A DNA stretch of 64,000 nucleotides from a bacterium (GCA_020444265.1 JAHLLH010000002.1:609033-673032); one strand, 5' to 3'. Shown: positions 23,795 through 33,449, counted from the stretch's first letter. Numbers and translations: made by a program. The notes: a model not told the origin generated them from the letters alone.

Positions 23795-25945
23795 ATGATG
23801 GAAACCGGGGTGGGGATTGAGTTAGGGATCATTGTCGGAAGTCTACTGCTGGTTCTGGTGAACCTGTTCTACTACTTCCGTTCAAAGCATGTTCTGTATG
23901 GGGGGTTCAGCCTCTTCTGGGGGTTGATTCTTCTGCATGGTGTGCTCGTTTTTCTCCTCCCATCAGCAACTCGTTTCCAGTGGTCCCACCTGCTTGATAC
24001 ACTTCCCGGTATCGCTTCCTTTGTTATGCTTGGCACGGCGTTTCTCGTCCGCAAGGGCACCATCCCCATTCGAATCGGATATATCATCGCTGCAATAATC
24101 GTTTTGCAGGTCATCCTGGAAATCGATTCTCCCCAGCTCCTCGTCCTCGATTTACTGCTGCCAATTGTCTCTGCTGGAGCGTTGTTCAGTAGTGGGCTTC
24201 TCCTCACGTCTGAAGGGGGAGAAAACGTGCGAATTGAACCACTTCTGATCCGGGGCGTTATCCTGATCTGGGCAATGCTGCTTTTTGTGAACCTGATTCA
24301 TCTGGGTTCGCCCGACGATCAGCTCTACACACTCTTGCTTGGGCTCTACCCACCCGTCCAGATCGCTGCGGGATTTCTCTTGATGACAGTTGTTATCACT
24401 GGCGAGGCGAACCGTCACGAAATGGGCTTTTCGCCCCGCGCAATGGATGAACTCACCACGGCCATCCTCGTTGTTGTACAGGATGAACTGAGTGGTGATG
24501 GCATCATTCGACACACTAACCAGCTTGCAGCCGACCTCTATGGGTATACGAGAGATGAAATAACAGGGATGCGGTTTGGCCAACTCTGGGGCGACACAGG
24601 TCCGGCTTTGGACATTCGAACAATCCATGGGGGTTTCGAGGCAACCCATCTTCACAAGAACAGACATCTCATCCATGTGCGCATCCACACGTCCAAGCTG
24701 GAACAAGATGGTGAAACTTTTTTCGCTATGATCGTTACGGATGAGACCGCATTGACTCGGTATAAACGAAATCTCATTCATCAGGAAGAACAATATCATC
24801 GCCTTTTTACTTCGATAGATGATGCGATGGTTGTCTCGCAGGGAATGGACTTTCGCCTGGTGAATCCAGCTATGGAACGTCTTGTGGGAGAGCCCGAAGG
24901 GTCGTTGAAGACGTTTGACGACCTGTTTCAATTTGTTGATGAACCAACTCGTGAAGCGATGAAAGGCCGTCTGAAGAAATGGGCGTTGGGCGAAGAGGTG
25001 GATGAATACTTTGAGTTCAAAGCTTCACGAACGGATGGACGGGAAGCAGACCTTGAACTTCAATCGTTCAGGGTTCCCTGGTTCAACAATGAGCCTGCCT
25101 TGGTTACCATCGTACGGGATATCGAGCGTCACAAAAGCCAGGAACGTGAACGGCAGAAGATGTATGAAACCCGTCTCCAGGCCGAACAGCTTCAGTCTCA
25201 ATGGCTCTCGCTGACCCTGGAAACATCCCGTCTCACATCGATCGGAGTCATCGCGGCTGAGATTACCCACGAGATCAACCAGCCGATGAATGCCATTACC
25301 CTGGCAGCTGATGGAATCGGGCACTGGGCAGCACAAAACCCTCACCTCTTCCCGGAATTTGCCCAGAAATTGCTGAGCAACATAGGGTCAGGGACGAAAC
25401 GTGTGTCGGACATCCTCGACCATTTGAATCGACTCTACAAACCACTGGACCAGTACACTATTGAACCACTCGATCTCCGCTCCATCCTAAGGAGTTGTAT
25501 CCGTCTGATTGATGGGCAGGCCAATAGTTTGGATACCACGATCAAGTTTCAGCCTCCTGAGTGGAATTGCATGGTCAATGCGGATGCCGTTCAATTAGAA
25601 CAGCTCTTTGCAAACCTGATGTTGATTTCTGTCAATAAGCTCAGCAAGGCGGATGTGAAGGAACGAAATCTGGTTGTGACTATCCTCGAAGAGGATGGTG
25701 ATTTGAAAATATCTATTGTTGATAATGGAAGTAATCTGTACACTTTAGAAAACACGCTTTCGGTTGAAAGCTACATGCGGTCGGGGGATACCGATCCCGG
25801 TGACAGTGTCCGGCTGACAGTGGTCCGGCATCTGGTGGAACGTTTCAATGGAACTATACACAGCAGACAGAATGAGTTAGGAGGCACTACAATGTCCGTC
25901 CTGTTTCCCTCTACGTTGCCTGATAAGACAGGAGGTCACGCATGA
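23795..25945 (+). CDS. Membrane PAS sensor histidine kinase with degenerate ATPase domain
   Basis: 716 residues. About seven hydrophobic helices occupy residues 5-205. Two PAS-like domains follow (about 215-325 and 335-445), then a coiled linker and an H-box with His492 (ITHEINQPMNAIT). The ATP-binding region looks eroded. The N-box reads NLMLISVNKLS where NLxxNAxxA is expected, the G1 box is DNGSN rather than DxGxG, and no GLGL box is visible before the last strand (GGTTMSVLFP). It may be a weak, atypical or inactive kinase that serves as a scaffold or phosphatase. It overlaps the response-regulator gene by four bases and is its obvious partner. Confidence 0.8.
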   Translation: MMETGVGIELGIIVGSLLLVLVNLFYYFRSKHVLYGGFSLFWGLILLHGVLVFLLPSATRFQWSHLLDTLPGIASFVMLGTAFLVRKGTIPIRIGYIIAAIIVLQVILEIDSPQLLVLDLLLPIVSAGALFSSGLLLTSEGGENVRIEPLLIRGVILIWAMLLFVNLIHLGSPDDQLYTLLLGLYPPVQIAAGFLLMTVVITGEANRHEMGFSPRAMDELTTAILVVVQDELSGDGIIRHTNQLAADLYGYTRDEITGMRFGQLWGDTGPALDIRTIHGGFEATHLHKNRHLIHVRIHTSKLEQDGETFFAMIVTDETALTRYKRNLIHQEEQYHRLFTSIDDAMVVSQGMDFRLVNPAMERLVGEPEGSLKTFDDLFQFVDEPTREAMKGRLKKWALGEEVDEYFEFKASRTDGREADLELQSFRVPWFNNEPALVTIVRDIERHKSQERERQKMYETRLQAEQLQSQWLSLTLETSRLTSIGVIAAEITHEINQPMNAITLAADGIGHWAAQNPHLFPEFAQKLLSNIGSGTKRVSDILDHLNRLYKPLDQYTIEPLDLRSILRSCIRLIDGQANSLDTTIKFQPPEWNCMVNADAVQLEQLFANLMLISVNKLSKADVKERNLVVTILEEDGDLKISIVDNGSNLYTLENTLSVESYMRSGDTDPGDSVRLTVVRHLVERFNGTIHSRQNELGGTTMSVLFPSTLPDKTGGHA

Positions 25946-27375
25946 GAATCCTGCTGGTTGACGATGATGACATGAGCAGAAGTGTCATGAACCAGGTGAT
26001 TACCGGGATCCTCGGCCATTCGATTGTGGAGTGTGCCGATGCTGTAGAAGCTTTGCAGGTGTTGGAAACCGAACGATTTCCCCTGGTGATCACCGATCTG
26101 CGCATGCCGGTAGTGAGCGGACTTGAACTGTTGCAGACAATCAAAGAAAACCCCGAGTGGTCGAAGACGGAAGTGGTGATGATCACAGGGTACGCGGATG
26201 TTGATGTGGCTATTGAAGCGCTGCGACAGGGTGCGGCAGATATGCTACGCAAGCCGATTCAGGCAACTGAACTACTCGAAGTGATCAACCGTTTAACAAG
26301 AAACAGCACCCTGGCCACTTCATCCGCCGGGCAGGAAACCATCTCTTCATTCACTGAAACGAATGATACCAACGAGGTGGTCAATGTACCCTCAATCGAG
26401 GTGGAGGGTGGCTATCGTCTCGGTTTGTTTACCCCAAATTACCGTGCTTTGGCAGAAATGGCGCAACGGTACCATGATGATCGCACCCTCCCTGTGCTGA
26501 TTGAAGGGGAAACGGGAACAGGCAAGGAGCTCTTTGCTCGCCTGATCCATTCGGGGCGTGAGGAGCAGAAATCAAATGCCCCCTTTGTACCCGTTAATTG
26601 CGCTGCCATCAGTGACCAACTCTTCGAAGCGGAGATGTTTGGCCATGCGGGCGGATCCTTCACAGGTGCTGCCAAGGCAGGCAATCCAGGCTTCCTCGAA
26701 GTGGCGGATGGTGGAACCGTATTCCTCGATGAGATCGGTGAAATCCCGATGCAGATACAGGCAAAACTGCTTCGATTCCTCGAAGACCACAAGGTGATGC
26801 GGATTGGGGATCGGAGTGGGAAACAGGTGGACGTCCGTGTGGTCGCCGCAACCAATCGCAGCCTGTCTGATATGGTGCAGGAAGGCAGTTTCCGTCGCGA
26901 TCTGTTTTACCGTTTAAACGTCGCACGTCTTGATTTACCCGCTCTGAGGCACGAAAAAAACGCCATCGCCCCGATGGCACAGATGTTCCTCAGTGAAATC
27001 GCGAAGAGCAAGGGACGGACCTTCAAACGGGTTTCCGACGATGCGGCAACCATCCTGCAAAAACACAGTTGGCCGGGAAACATCCGTGAATTGCGCAACA
27101 CCATCAACCAGGCGCTTACGCTGTTCGACAACGAACTGCTACAGCCGGAGCACCTGTCGGGGCTGCATGGCACCAGGCAGGGAAGTACTACCTCAGGTCG
27201 TCGTATCCGTTACCCCGTCCCCCTCGAACTACCACCTGACAAACTTGACCTCGACGCACTGAACCTCGAGATCGTGCGTGAAGCACTTGCGATGTTCGAT
27301 GGTAACAAGTCGCGTACTGCACGATACCTCGGTTTGAGTCTAAGCGCACTTCGTTCGAGGCTGACAAAGCTGTAG
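25942..27375 (+). CDS. NtrC-type sigma-54-dependent response regulator
   Basis: 477 residues: receiver domain (1-120, acceptor Asp52 in VITDLRMP), AAA+ domain with Walker A GETGTGKE and Walker B GGTVFLDEIGE, and a C-terminal Fis-type helix-turn-helix (GNKSRTARYLGLSLSALRSRL). The sigma-54 contact loop reads GSFTGA (238-243), a single change from the usual GAFTGA. It is translationally coupled to the kinase upstream. Targets are unknown; the chemotaxis genes that follow are candidates only by proximity. Confidence 0.92.
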   Translation: MRILLVDDDDMSRSVMNQVITGILGHSIVECADAVEALQVLETERFPLVITDLRMPVVSGLELLQTIKENPEWSKTEVVMITGYADVDVAIEALRQGAADMLRKPIQATELLEVINRLTRNSTLATSSAGQETISSFTETNDTNEVVNVPSIEVEGGYRLGLFTPNYRALAEMAQRYHDDRTLPVLIEGETGTGKELFARLIHSGREEQKSNAPFVPVNCAAISDQLFEAEMFGHAGGSFTGAAKAGNPGFLEVADGGTVFLDEIGEIPMQIQAKLLRFLEDHKVMRIGDRSGKQVDVRVVAATNRSLSDMVQEGSFRRDLFYRLNVARLDLPALRHEKNAIAPMAQMFLSEIAKSKGRTFKRVSDDAATILQKHSWPGNIRELRNTINQALTLFDNELLQPEHLSGLHGTRQGSTTSGRRIRYPVPLELPPDKLDLDALNLEIVREALAMFDGNKSRTARYLGLSLSALRSRLTKL

Positions 27376-27427
27376 CTCCCAGCAGTTCCCGGCTGTGCGA
27401 AAACAGCAAGTTGACGGAATCCACTAT

Positions 27428-27455
27428 GCGAAAACGCTCGGGTTAGCGTTTTCGC
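27428..27455 (+). terminator. Perfect hairpin after the response-regulator gene
   Basis: GCGAAAACGCT (27428-27438) and AGCGTTTTCGC (27445-27455) form an 11-base-pair perfect stem with a six-base loop, 52 bases after the stop codon. A mixed T-rich tract follows. Confidence 0.6.
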
Positions 27456-27505
27456 TCATTGCATACTTTTTTCTATTTTGACGTAAGACTAGTAAGAACA
27501 GGGTC

Positions 27506-27537
27506 AAAGCCGCGCTGGTGAAAACTGGCGCGGTTTT
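27506..27537 (+). terminator. GC-rich hairpin with T tract upstream of cheW
   Basis: AAAGCCGCGC (27506-27515) pairs with GCGCGGTTTT (27528-27537) through nine Watson-Crick pairs and one G-T pair, followed by TTTTTGTCTTTTT. It is a good intrinsic terminator in the gap before cheW. Together with the hairpin at 27428 it implies that cheW has its own promoter downstream or is attenuated. Confidence 0.7.
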
Positions 27538-27612
27538 TGTCTTTTTGGCGTTCAACGAAACAAATGAAACGCCGGACCTTCCCGGTGAAACGGTTGAGCA
27601 AAAGGAGGAATC

Positions 27613-28110
27613 ATGAATGACGAAGTCATGACCCCCGATGTTGAACAGGAAGACGAGCTGCTCGCGATGAGTGCGAGTAAGTACCTGACCTTCTCGCTGG
27701 GCGATGAAGAATGCGGCATCAACATTCGAAACATTACCGAAATCATCGGCCTGCAGAAAATCACCGAAATGCCGGATGCCCCTCCCTATGTCCGCGGAGT
27801 GATCAACCTGCGTGGGAAAGTGATTCCCATCCTGGATATGCGTCTACGCTTCGGAGTCGAGGAGCGTGAGTACGATGACCGTACCTGCATCATCGTGGTC
27901 ATGGTTGACAACATCAGCGTTGGGCTGATTGTGGATACGGTGGCCGAAGTCCTCGATATCGAACAGGGAAACATCGATCCCCCGCCGAAAATCGTGCATG
28001 ATGGTTCGCACAACTTCATCGAAGGGCTCGGGCGTGTCGAGAAGAACGTCATCATCCTGCTCGATATCGAGAAGGTGCTCTACGATGTCGATCTGGAAGG
28101 GATCGCATGA
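27613..28110 (+). CDS. cheW: CheW chemotaxis coupling protein
   Basis: 165 residues preceded by AAAGGAGG. After about 20 acidic residues comes a single CheW domain: KYLTFSLGDEECGINI, then MPDAPPYVRGVINLRGKVIPI, and GLIVDTVAEVLDI. CheW bridges receptors to the CheA kinase. No cheA, cheY, cheB or cheR is present in this window, so this CheW and the receptor two genes on would have to join a core complex encoded elsewhere. Confidence 0.93.
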   Translation: MNDEVMTPDVEQEDELLAMSASKYLTFSLGDEECGINIRNITEIIGLQKITEMPDAPPYVRGVINLRGKVIPILDMRLRFGVEEREYDDRTCIIVVMVDNISVGLIVDTVAEVLDIEQGNIDPPPKIVHDGSHNFIEGLGRVEKNVIILLDIEKVLYDVDLEGIA

Positions 28111-28256
28111 TCACGGGGGAATTCATCACCCCTGAACCTGGGGAACTGAGCCAGTTCGATCTGGCAGAAATGGGTGACACGGACCATCAGGAGGAACTCA
28201 TGGTCTACAACGCTTATTCAGAATTCCCATTCTCACACAGTGACAAAGCGCAATAG
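28107..28256 (+). CDS. Small hypothetical protein between cheW and the chemoreceptor
   Basis: A 49-codon frame starts in an ATGA overlap with the cheW stop. It encodes an acidic peptide (MITGEFITPEPGELSQFD...). A second in-frame ATG at 28200 has the strongest Shine-Dalgarno sequence in the area (CAGGAGGAACTC) and would give only 18 residues. I do not recognise the product. It could be a translated spacer that couples cheW to the receptor, or simply leader sequence. Confidence 0.35.
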   Translation: MITGEFITPEPGELSQFDLAEMGDTDHQEELMVYNAYSEFPFSHSDKAQ

Positions 28257-28294
28257 TTGTATAACCACCCTCACGCCCGTGAGGAGGAGGAACC

Positions 28295-31180
28295 ATGCTG
28301 AAGAATTTGAATCTCGGAACCAAGATTGGCGGCGGTTTCAGCCTGCTGATCCTGATCGCCCTTATCCTGGGCGGACTTGCTGTTATTAGCATGAACACGG
28401 TGAATAAAGAATCGACAGTCCTTGCAGAACAATATATGCCGGAGGTCGAAATCGCCGGCCATCTCGAACGTAACTCCCTGCTCACCATGTTCAACATGCG
28501 CGGGTATGCCTACACCGAAGAGGAAGGGTATCTCGAAAAGGGAAGGGAATACCTGAGTCGAGTCTATGAGGAGATCGAAGAGGGAGAAACCCTCGCTGCG
28601 GAGGCAGATCACCTTGTCAAACTCAAAGGATCCATCGAGGGCGTGAGGACTGCTGTTGATCGCTATCGTGAGTTGTCTGATCAGACGATTGCCCTGAACA
28701 AGGATATCGCAGATCAAAGAACCATCTTGGATTCGAGTGCGAAGGCATTCATGGACAGTGCCTACGATTTTCTGCAAAGTCAGAACGATCAGTTTGATTG
28801 GGAAGTGGTAAACGGAATTTCCGGTCAGAAACTTGATCAGCGGCACAAAAAGATCACCTTGATCAACGATGTAATCGATATCGGAAATGACATCCGGCTC
28901 CATGTTTGGAAATCACAGGCTATTCGTGATCCAAACACCCTCACTGAGGCTCTTCCGGAATTCGATGTGCTTGATAAAAAATATGCTGAACTGTTGAAGA
29001 TCACAGTTCTTGAAAAAGACCGGAAGGACATCAGGACTATTCAAAGTGCCGGTCACGACTACAAGACCGCCATGGAAAAGATGCTTGAGGATTGGATTGA
29101 GCGCGAACATGTGACCAAGGAACGAGTGGATGTCGCGAATACTGTGCTGAAGAATGCGGAAACCCTCGCGTTGGCAGGTCAGGAGGGTGCAAGCCATATC
29201 GCAACATCGGCTTCATCGTCTCTCAGTGTGGCTTCTACCACCATGATCATCGGCCTGTTGCTGGCTATAGCAATCGGTTCCTTCCTCGCCTGGTACATCA
29301 CTCGTATGATCACCAAGCCGATCAATAAGACTGTGAAGCTTGCAGCGGCTGTCGCACAGGGTGATCTAAGCCAGAGTGTCCATGTCGATTCGAATGATGA
29401 GATCGGCATACTCGTTCGCACGTTCGAAACGATGATGAACAACCTCCGTTCCAAGGCCAATGCGGCACAGGGCATTGCGAATGGTGATCTGTCAGTCGAT
29501 ATCGCTGTGGCCTCCGATGCAGACACCCTCGGCCTTTCGATGGTCCAGATGCGTGAGAACATCAAGGGGCTTGTCAACGAGGTGGGTGGTCTCGCTGATC
29601 AGGCGAAGCAGGGTTTCCTCAACGCACAAGGTGATCTGGACAAGTTTGATGGTGCCTGGGAAGATATGATTTCTGGAGTCAACGAGGTGATCCGCACGAT
29701 GGTTGGTCACCTGGATTCCGTACCTGCGCCAGTGATGATCATCGACAAAGACTTTACCATCCGCTACATGAACAAAGCTGGTGCCGAACTCGGTGGCACA
29801 ACAGGCGAGGAGTTGCAAGGTACCAAATGCTACAACTTCTTCAAGACCTCGCATTGTGGAACCAACGACTGCGCCTGCAAGCAGGCAATGGCGAACAAGA
29901 AGGTTATCGGTGAAGAAACGGATGCCCACCCTGGTAACCTGAACCTGGAAATTGCCTACACCGGTACCCCGCTGATGGGGAAGAACGGTGATGTGATCGG
30001 GGCACTGGAAGTTGTGTCGGATCAGACGGAAGTCAAAACTGCTCAGAAACGTGACCAGAAAATCGCGGCCTACCAGAAGCGCGAAGTGGAAAAACTGGCC
30101 ACCTCACTTTCGGCGATGGCGGATGGCGACCTGACCCTGCGATACAATACGGCCAAAGCGGATAAGGATACGGCCAAGGCGGAAGAGGCATTCAGCAGTA
30201 TAGCCGTAGCTCTGAACCGAACCCTCGATTCGCTCAACGAGATCCTCGGCCAGGTGATCCAGGCGACCAGCCAGGTGACAAGCGGATCCGAACAGGTCAG
30301 CAGTGCCAGCCAAAGTTTGAGCCAGGGCGCGACCGAGCAGGCCAGTTCGCTGGAGGAGGTTTCCAGCACGATGACTGAAATCGGTAGCCAGACTCGTCAG
30401 AACGCTGACAATGCGACCCAGGCCAACCAGCTCTCCGAATCGGCGAAAAAGGCGGCTGAGCAGGGCAACCAGTACATGACGGAACTGTTGACGGCGATGA
30501 CGGACATCAATGACAAGTCCGCCGAAGTGCAGAAAATCGTTAAGGCGATTGACGAGATCGCGTTCCAGACCAACCTGCTCGCGTTGAACGCCGCGGTTGA
30601 AGCGGCACGTGCCGGGGTTCACGGCAAGGGCTTTGCCGTGGTTGCCGAAGAGGTGCGAAACCTGGCTCAGCGCAGCGCGAAAGCAGCGAAGGAGACAACA
30701 GACCTGATCGAAGGTAATGTCTCGGCGGTCACGAACGGCAGTCGTATCTCGGATCAGACGGCCAAGGCGCTGCAGGACATCCTCGAAGGTTCGACCAAGG
30801 TGACCGACCTGGTCAACGAGATCGAGGCGGCCAGCAAAGAGCAGACCTCGGCAGTTGAACAGATCAATGAGTCGCTGGGTCAGATCGATCAGGTGACCCA
30901 GAGCAACACAGCATCCGCCGAAGAATCTGCTGCCGCCGCCGAAGAGCTTTCCGGCCAGGCGATCACGCTCAACGAGATGCTGGATCGCTTCAAACTTTCC
31001 GATGAATACAGCCATGTGCAACGTGAGATGCATCGTGCAAGCCGCGACTTCTCGCATGAGATGAACAACGGCAACGGTCATGGCAACGGCAAGAAGACGG
31101 AGTTGAAACAGCTTGCCGGTGTCGAAGTGAGTCCGGACGAGCTGATTTCCCTCGATTCGGACGATTTCTCGAACTTCTAG
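28295..31180 (+). CDS. Methyl-accepting chemotaxis protein with cysteine-bearing PAS domain
   Basis: 961 residues: membrane helix 1 (about 16-38), a helical periplasmic domain of about 270 residues, helix 2 (about 310-332), a HAMP domain and a second HAMP-like segment. A cytoplasmic PAS domain (about 468-575) and the long helical signalling hairpin follow, with the conserved tip AVEAARAGVHGKGFAVVAEEVRNLA. The PAS domain contains Cys512, Cys521, Cys526 and Cys528 (C-x8-C-x4-C-x-C), a set suited to a metal or Fe-S centre and reminiscent of the cysteine PAS domains of the sigma-54 regulators nearby. The C-terminus is His/Asn/Gly-rich and lacks a canonical CheR-binding pentapeptide. It is paired with cheW upstream. 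Confidence 0.92.
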   Translation: MLKNLNLGTKIGGGFSLLILIALILGGLAVISMNTVNKESTVLAEQYMPEVEIAGHLERNSLLTMFNMRGYAYTEEEGYLEKGREYLSRVYEEIEEGETLAAEADHLVKLKGSIEGVRTAVDRYRELSDQTIALNKDIADQRTILDSSAKAFMDSAYDFLQSQNDQFDWEVVNGISGQKLDQRHKKITLINDVIDIGNDIRLHVWKSQAIRDPNTLTEALPEFDVLDKKYAELLKITVLEKDRKDIRTIQSAGHDYKTAMEKMLEDWIEREHVTKERVDVANTVLKNAETLALAGQEGASHIATSASSSLSVASTTMIIGLLLAIAIGSFLAWYITRMITKPINKTVKLAAAVAQGDLSQSVHVDSNDEIGILVRTFETMMNNLRSKANAAQGIANGDLSVDIAVASDADTLGLSMVQMRENIKGLVNEVGGLADQAKQGFLNAQGDLDKFDGAWEDMISGVNEVIRTMVGHLDSVPAPVMIIDKDFTIRYMNKAGAELGGTTGEELQGTKCYNFFKTSHCGTNDCACKQAMANKKVIGEETDAHPGNLNLEIAYTGTPLMGKNGDVIGALEVVSDQTEVKTAQKRDQKIAAYQKREVEKLATSLSAMADGDLTLRYNTAKADKDTAKAEEAFSSIAVALNRTLDSLNEILGQVIQATSQVTSGSEQVSSASQSLSQGATEQASSLEEVSSTMTEIGSQTRQNADNATQANQLSESAKKAAEQGNQYMTELLTAMTDINDKSAEVQKIVKAIDEIAFQTNLLALNAAVEAARAGVHGKGFAVVAEEVRNLAQRSAKAAKETTDLIEGNVSAVTNGSRISDQTAKALQDILEGSTKVTDLVNEIEAASKEQTSAVEQINESLGQIDQVTQSNTASAEESAAAAEELSGQAITLNEMLDRFKLSDEYSHVQREMHRASRDFSHEMNNGNGHGNGKKTELKQLAGVEVSPDELISLDSDDFSNF

Positions 31181-31190
31181 ATCGAGCAAC

Positions 31191-31225
31191 ACCAGCAGGT
31201 GAGCCTGAACAGCTCACCTGCTGGT
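31191..31225 (+). terminator. Intrinsic terminator after the chemoreceptor gene
   Basis: ACCAGCAGGTGAGC (31191-31204) pairs perfectly with GCTCACCTGCTGGT (31212-31225) over 14 base pairs with a seven-base loop, followed by CATATTCTTTT. It begins 11 bases past the stop. Confidence 0.85.
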
Positions 31226-31277
31226 CATATTCTTTTACCTCACGGGTACTGGACATTCAAACGGGACAGGGGTGACG

Positions 31278-33449
31278 ATGCAGCTGATGACACTGTTGAA
31301 CTGGATCTTGCTGATCACGTTCGCTTCCCTGGCTCATGTGGCGCTGTATCGCTTTTGGATGCATGAGGAACACTCCTTCCGCCGGTGGGGAGTTGGATGG
31401 TTTGTCTCGTTTGCAGCCATTGCTTTCTTCCTGATCCCGGTTCAGCCAGCGAGTTATTTGGTCCCGCAGGTGGCTCTCTACCTTGCTGCTGGGGTGCTCT
31501 TCCTTGATGCGGGGTTGCAGGCAGGCGGGAAACATGTCACCCTGTTACCTCTGGCGGCGACTCTCGGCGCCTGGCTGGTCTCTGCACTGCTGGTCAAGCT
31601 GGAAGCCACGGTCGCAGTGGCGCTTCTGCCTGCGATCATCACCTCAGCTTTTCTCTACTTTCTCGACCGCCGATCTGGGGCTCAGGAATCCCATTTTAAA
31701 GGGATCAATCTGCCCTGGTTACATCGATTCCGTCTCGGTTGGGTGATCTTCCTGGTTCTATTTCCAACCTGGGTTTTGCTGTTCAGTTACAACCTGTTTA
31801 CCAGCACAATGATTCCGTTCGCAGCAGTGGGTGTCGTGGTTTTCTTTCTGCTGTTGGGGACACATCATACGGTCTTTAATCTTCTTCGCAAAATCAAAGA
31901 CGAGGAGCATACCTTCAAGATGTTTATCCAGCACTCATCCGACCTCTTCTATCATGTGTCGTTTCAGCCGGTTCTCCACATCCATTTTCTTAGTCCAGTG
32001 GTAGAAGAACTTGTCGGGATCAATCGCGAGGTGTTTTATCAGCATCCACGCCTCCTGCTGACCATCATCCATCCGGATGATCGAAATTTGCTCGGGAGTT
32101 TTCGAGACCTGGACAATCCCGCCGTTCCCATCGTTCTCAGGTGGCGTGATCGAAACGGTAACACCATCTGGACGGAAGCTTACAACCGGCTGGAACGGAA
32201 TGCGTTGGGAGAGGTGGTCGGCTGTGAGGGAATGCTTCGGGATGTGACCTACGAGCGCGAAGCTCGTGAGAGGCTCGAGGAATCCAATGCAAGACAACAG
32301 CAAATGCTGGAAGATTTTCCCGCCATGATCTGGCGGTCCGATCCCGATTGTGGCCGTGTCTATCTGAACCAGCAGTGGCTGACATTCCGTGGTCGAAGCA
32401 TGGCCGAAGAAGTAGGTCATGGCTGGTTGGATGGGATCCATCCTGAAGATCTGGAACGCAAGCGGCGAATCTGCATCCAGGCGCACGAAACTCACCAGCC
32501 GTTTGAAATGGAGTTCAGGCTTCGTCGCCAGGACGGTCAGTACCGAACCCTGTTGGAACGCGGTGTACCTAGCTTCAATGGGGATGGCACCTTTATCGGG
32601 TTTACCGGCTTCTGTTTTGACATCACAGAACGAAAAGTGATGGAACAACAGCTCCTGCAAGCAAATCGGATGGAAGCAGTCAGCAGAATTTCACGCAATG
32701 TTGCGCACGAGTTCAATAATCTGCTCGCCGTTATAGCGGGGAATGCCGACCTGTTATCCCTGAAAATGCCTGAAACCAACGATCTCAACCAGCACCTGAT
32801 TCCTATCAAGCAGGCTTGCATCGTAGCGCAAAGCTTAACTCGTCAGCTCCAATCCTTCAGCGGATCAATCGAGAGTAAACCATATCTCTTGGATCTAAAC
32901 GAACTGATCGAAGAGATGCTCCCGATGCTGAAACGCGTTGTGGGCAGGGAAGTTGAGCTGGTTCTCGCTCCAGCAGAGGGTCAGGCGATTGTCAAAGCGG
33001 ATGGTCGCCAGGTTGAGATGATTTTACTGAATTTGGTTACCAATGCACGCGATGCTTTGAAAGAAGGCGGCCTGATACGTATCGAGATCGAGAAGACGAA
33101 ACCAAAAGCCCGTTCAATTCATTCGTCCAAACAGACAAAACCGATGGTTCAAGTGCTTGTCACATATACCGGTTCAGGGATATCTCCTGAGCTCGTTCCC
33201 CATTTATTCGAGCCATTCTTCACGACGAAAGAGGGGGACAAGGGTACCGGGCTGGGGTTGCCGACATCGAGAAAGCTGGCCGAGCAGAACGGTGGAACAC
33301 TTCGCCTCCATTCGAAAGAAGGAATTGGGACAACGGTGATACTCGAACTTCAGAATGGCGAAGGGATTAACGAAAACGGGGAAGAGTTCCTGGGTGGTAT
33401 GCCTCACTCCCAGTCATCAGAGGAGTTTCCTGCGATTGCGGTGAATTGA
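31278..33449 (+). CDS. Membrane PAS sensor histidine kinase, G1-box Asp replaced by Tyr
   Basis: 723 residues from ATG 31278 (AGGGG five bases upstream; a GTG two codons earlier is also in frame). Seven hydrophobic segments fill residues 5-195. Two PAS domains follow (about 215-335 and 335-455), then the H-box with His477 (NVAHEFNNLLAVIAGN), an N-box NLVTNARDAL and FEPFFTTKEGDKGTGLGL. In the G1 box, DxGxG reads TYTGSG: residue 630 is Tyr (TAT) where Asp (GAT) normally contacts adenine. All other kinase motifs are intact. No receiver domain is attached and no regulator is adjacent, so the partner is unknown. Confidence 0.85.
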   Translation: MQLMTLLNWILLITFASLAHVALYRFWMHEEHSFRRWGVGWFVSFAAIAFFLIPVQPASYLVPQVALYLAAGVLFLDAGLQAGGKHVTLLPLAATLGAWLVSALLVKLEATVAVALLPAIITSAFLYFLDRRSGAQESHFKGINLPWLHRFRLGWVIFLVLFPTWVLLFSYNLFTSTMIPFAAVGVVVFFLLLGTHHTVFNLLRKIKDEEHTFKMFIQHSSDLFYHVSFQPVLHIHFLSPVVEELVGINREVFYQHPRLLLTIIHPDDRNLLGSFRDLDNPAVPIVLRWRDRNGNTIWTEAYNRLERNALGEVVGCEGMLRDVTYEREARERLEESNARQQQMLEDFPAMIWRSDPDCGRVYLNQQWLTFRGRSMAEEVGHGWLDGIHPEDLERKRRICIQAHETHQPFEMEFRLRRQDGQYRTLLERGVPSFNGDGTFIGFTGFCFDITERKVMEQQLLQANRMEAVSRISRNVAHEFNNLLAVIAGNADLLSLKMPETNDLNQHLIPIKQACIVAQSLTRQLQSFSGSIESKPYLLDLNELIEEMLPMLKRVVGREVELVLAPAEGQAIVKADGRQVEMILLNLVTNARDALKEGGLIRIEIEKTKPKARSIHSSKQTKPMVQVLVTYTGSGISPELVPHLFEPFFTTKEGDKGTGLGLPTSRKLAEQNGGTLRLHSKEGIGTTVILELQNGEGINENGEEFLGGMPHSQSSEEFPAIAVN

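Noticed and set aside
27506-27537. Riboswitch upstream of cheW
   Set aside because: The element is a single stem with a T tract and no multi-helix junction, so an intrinsic terminator explains it better.
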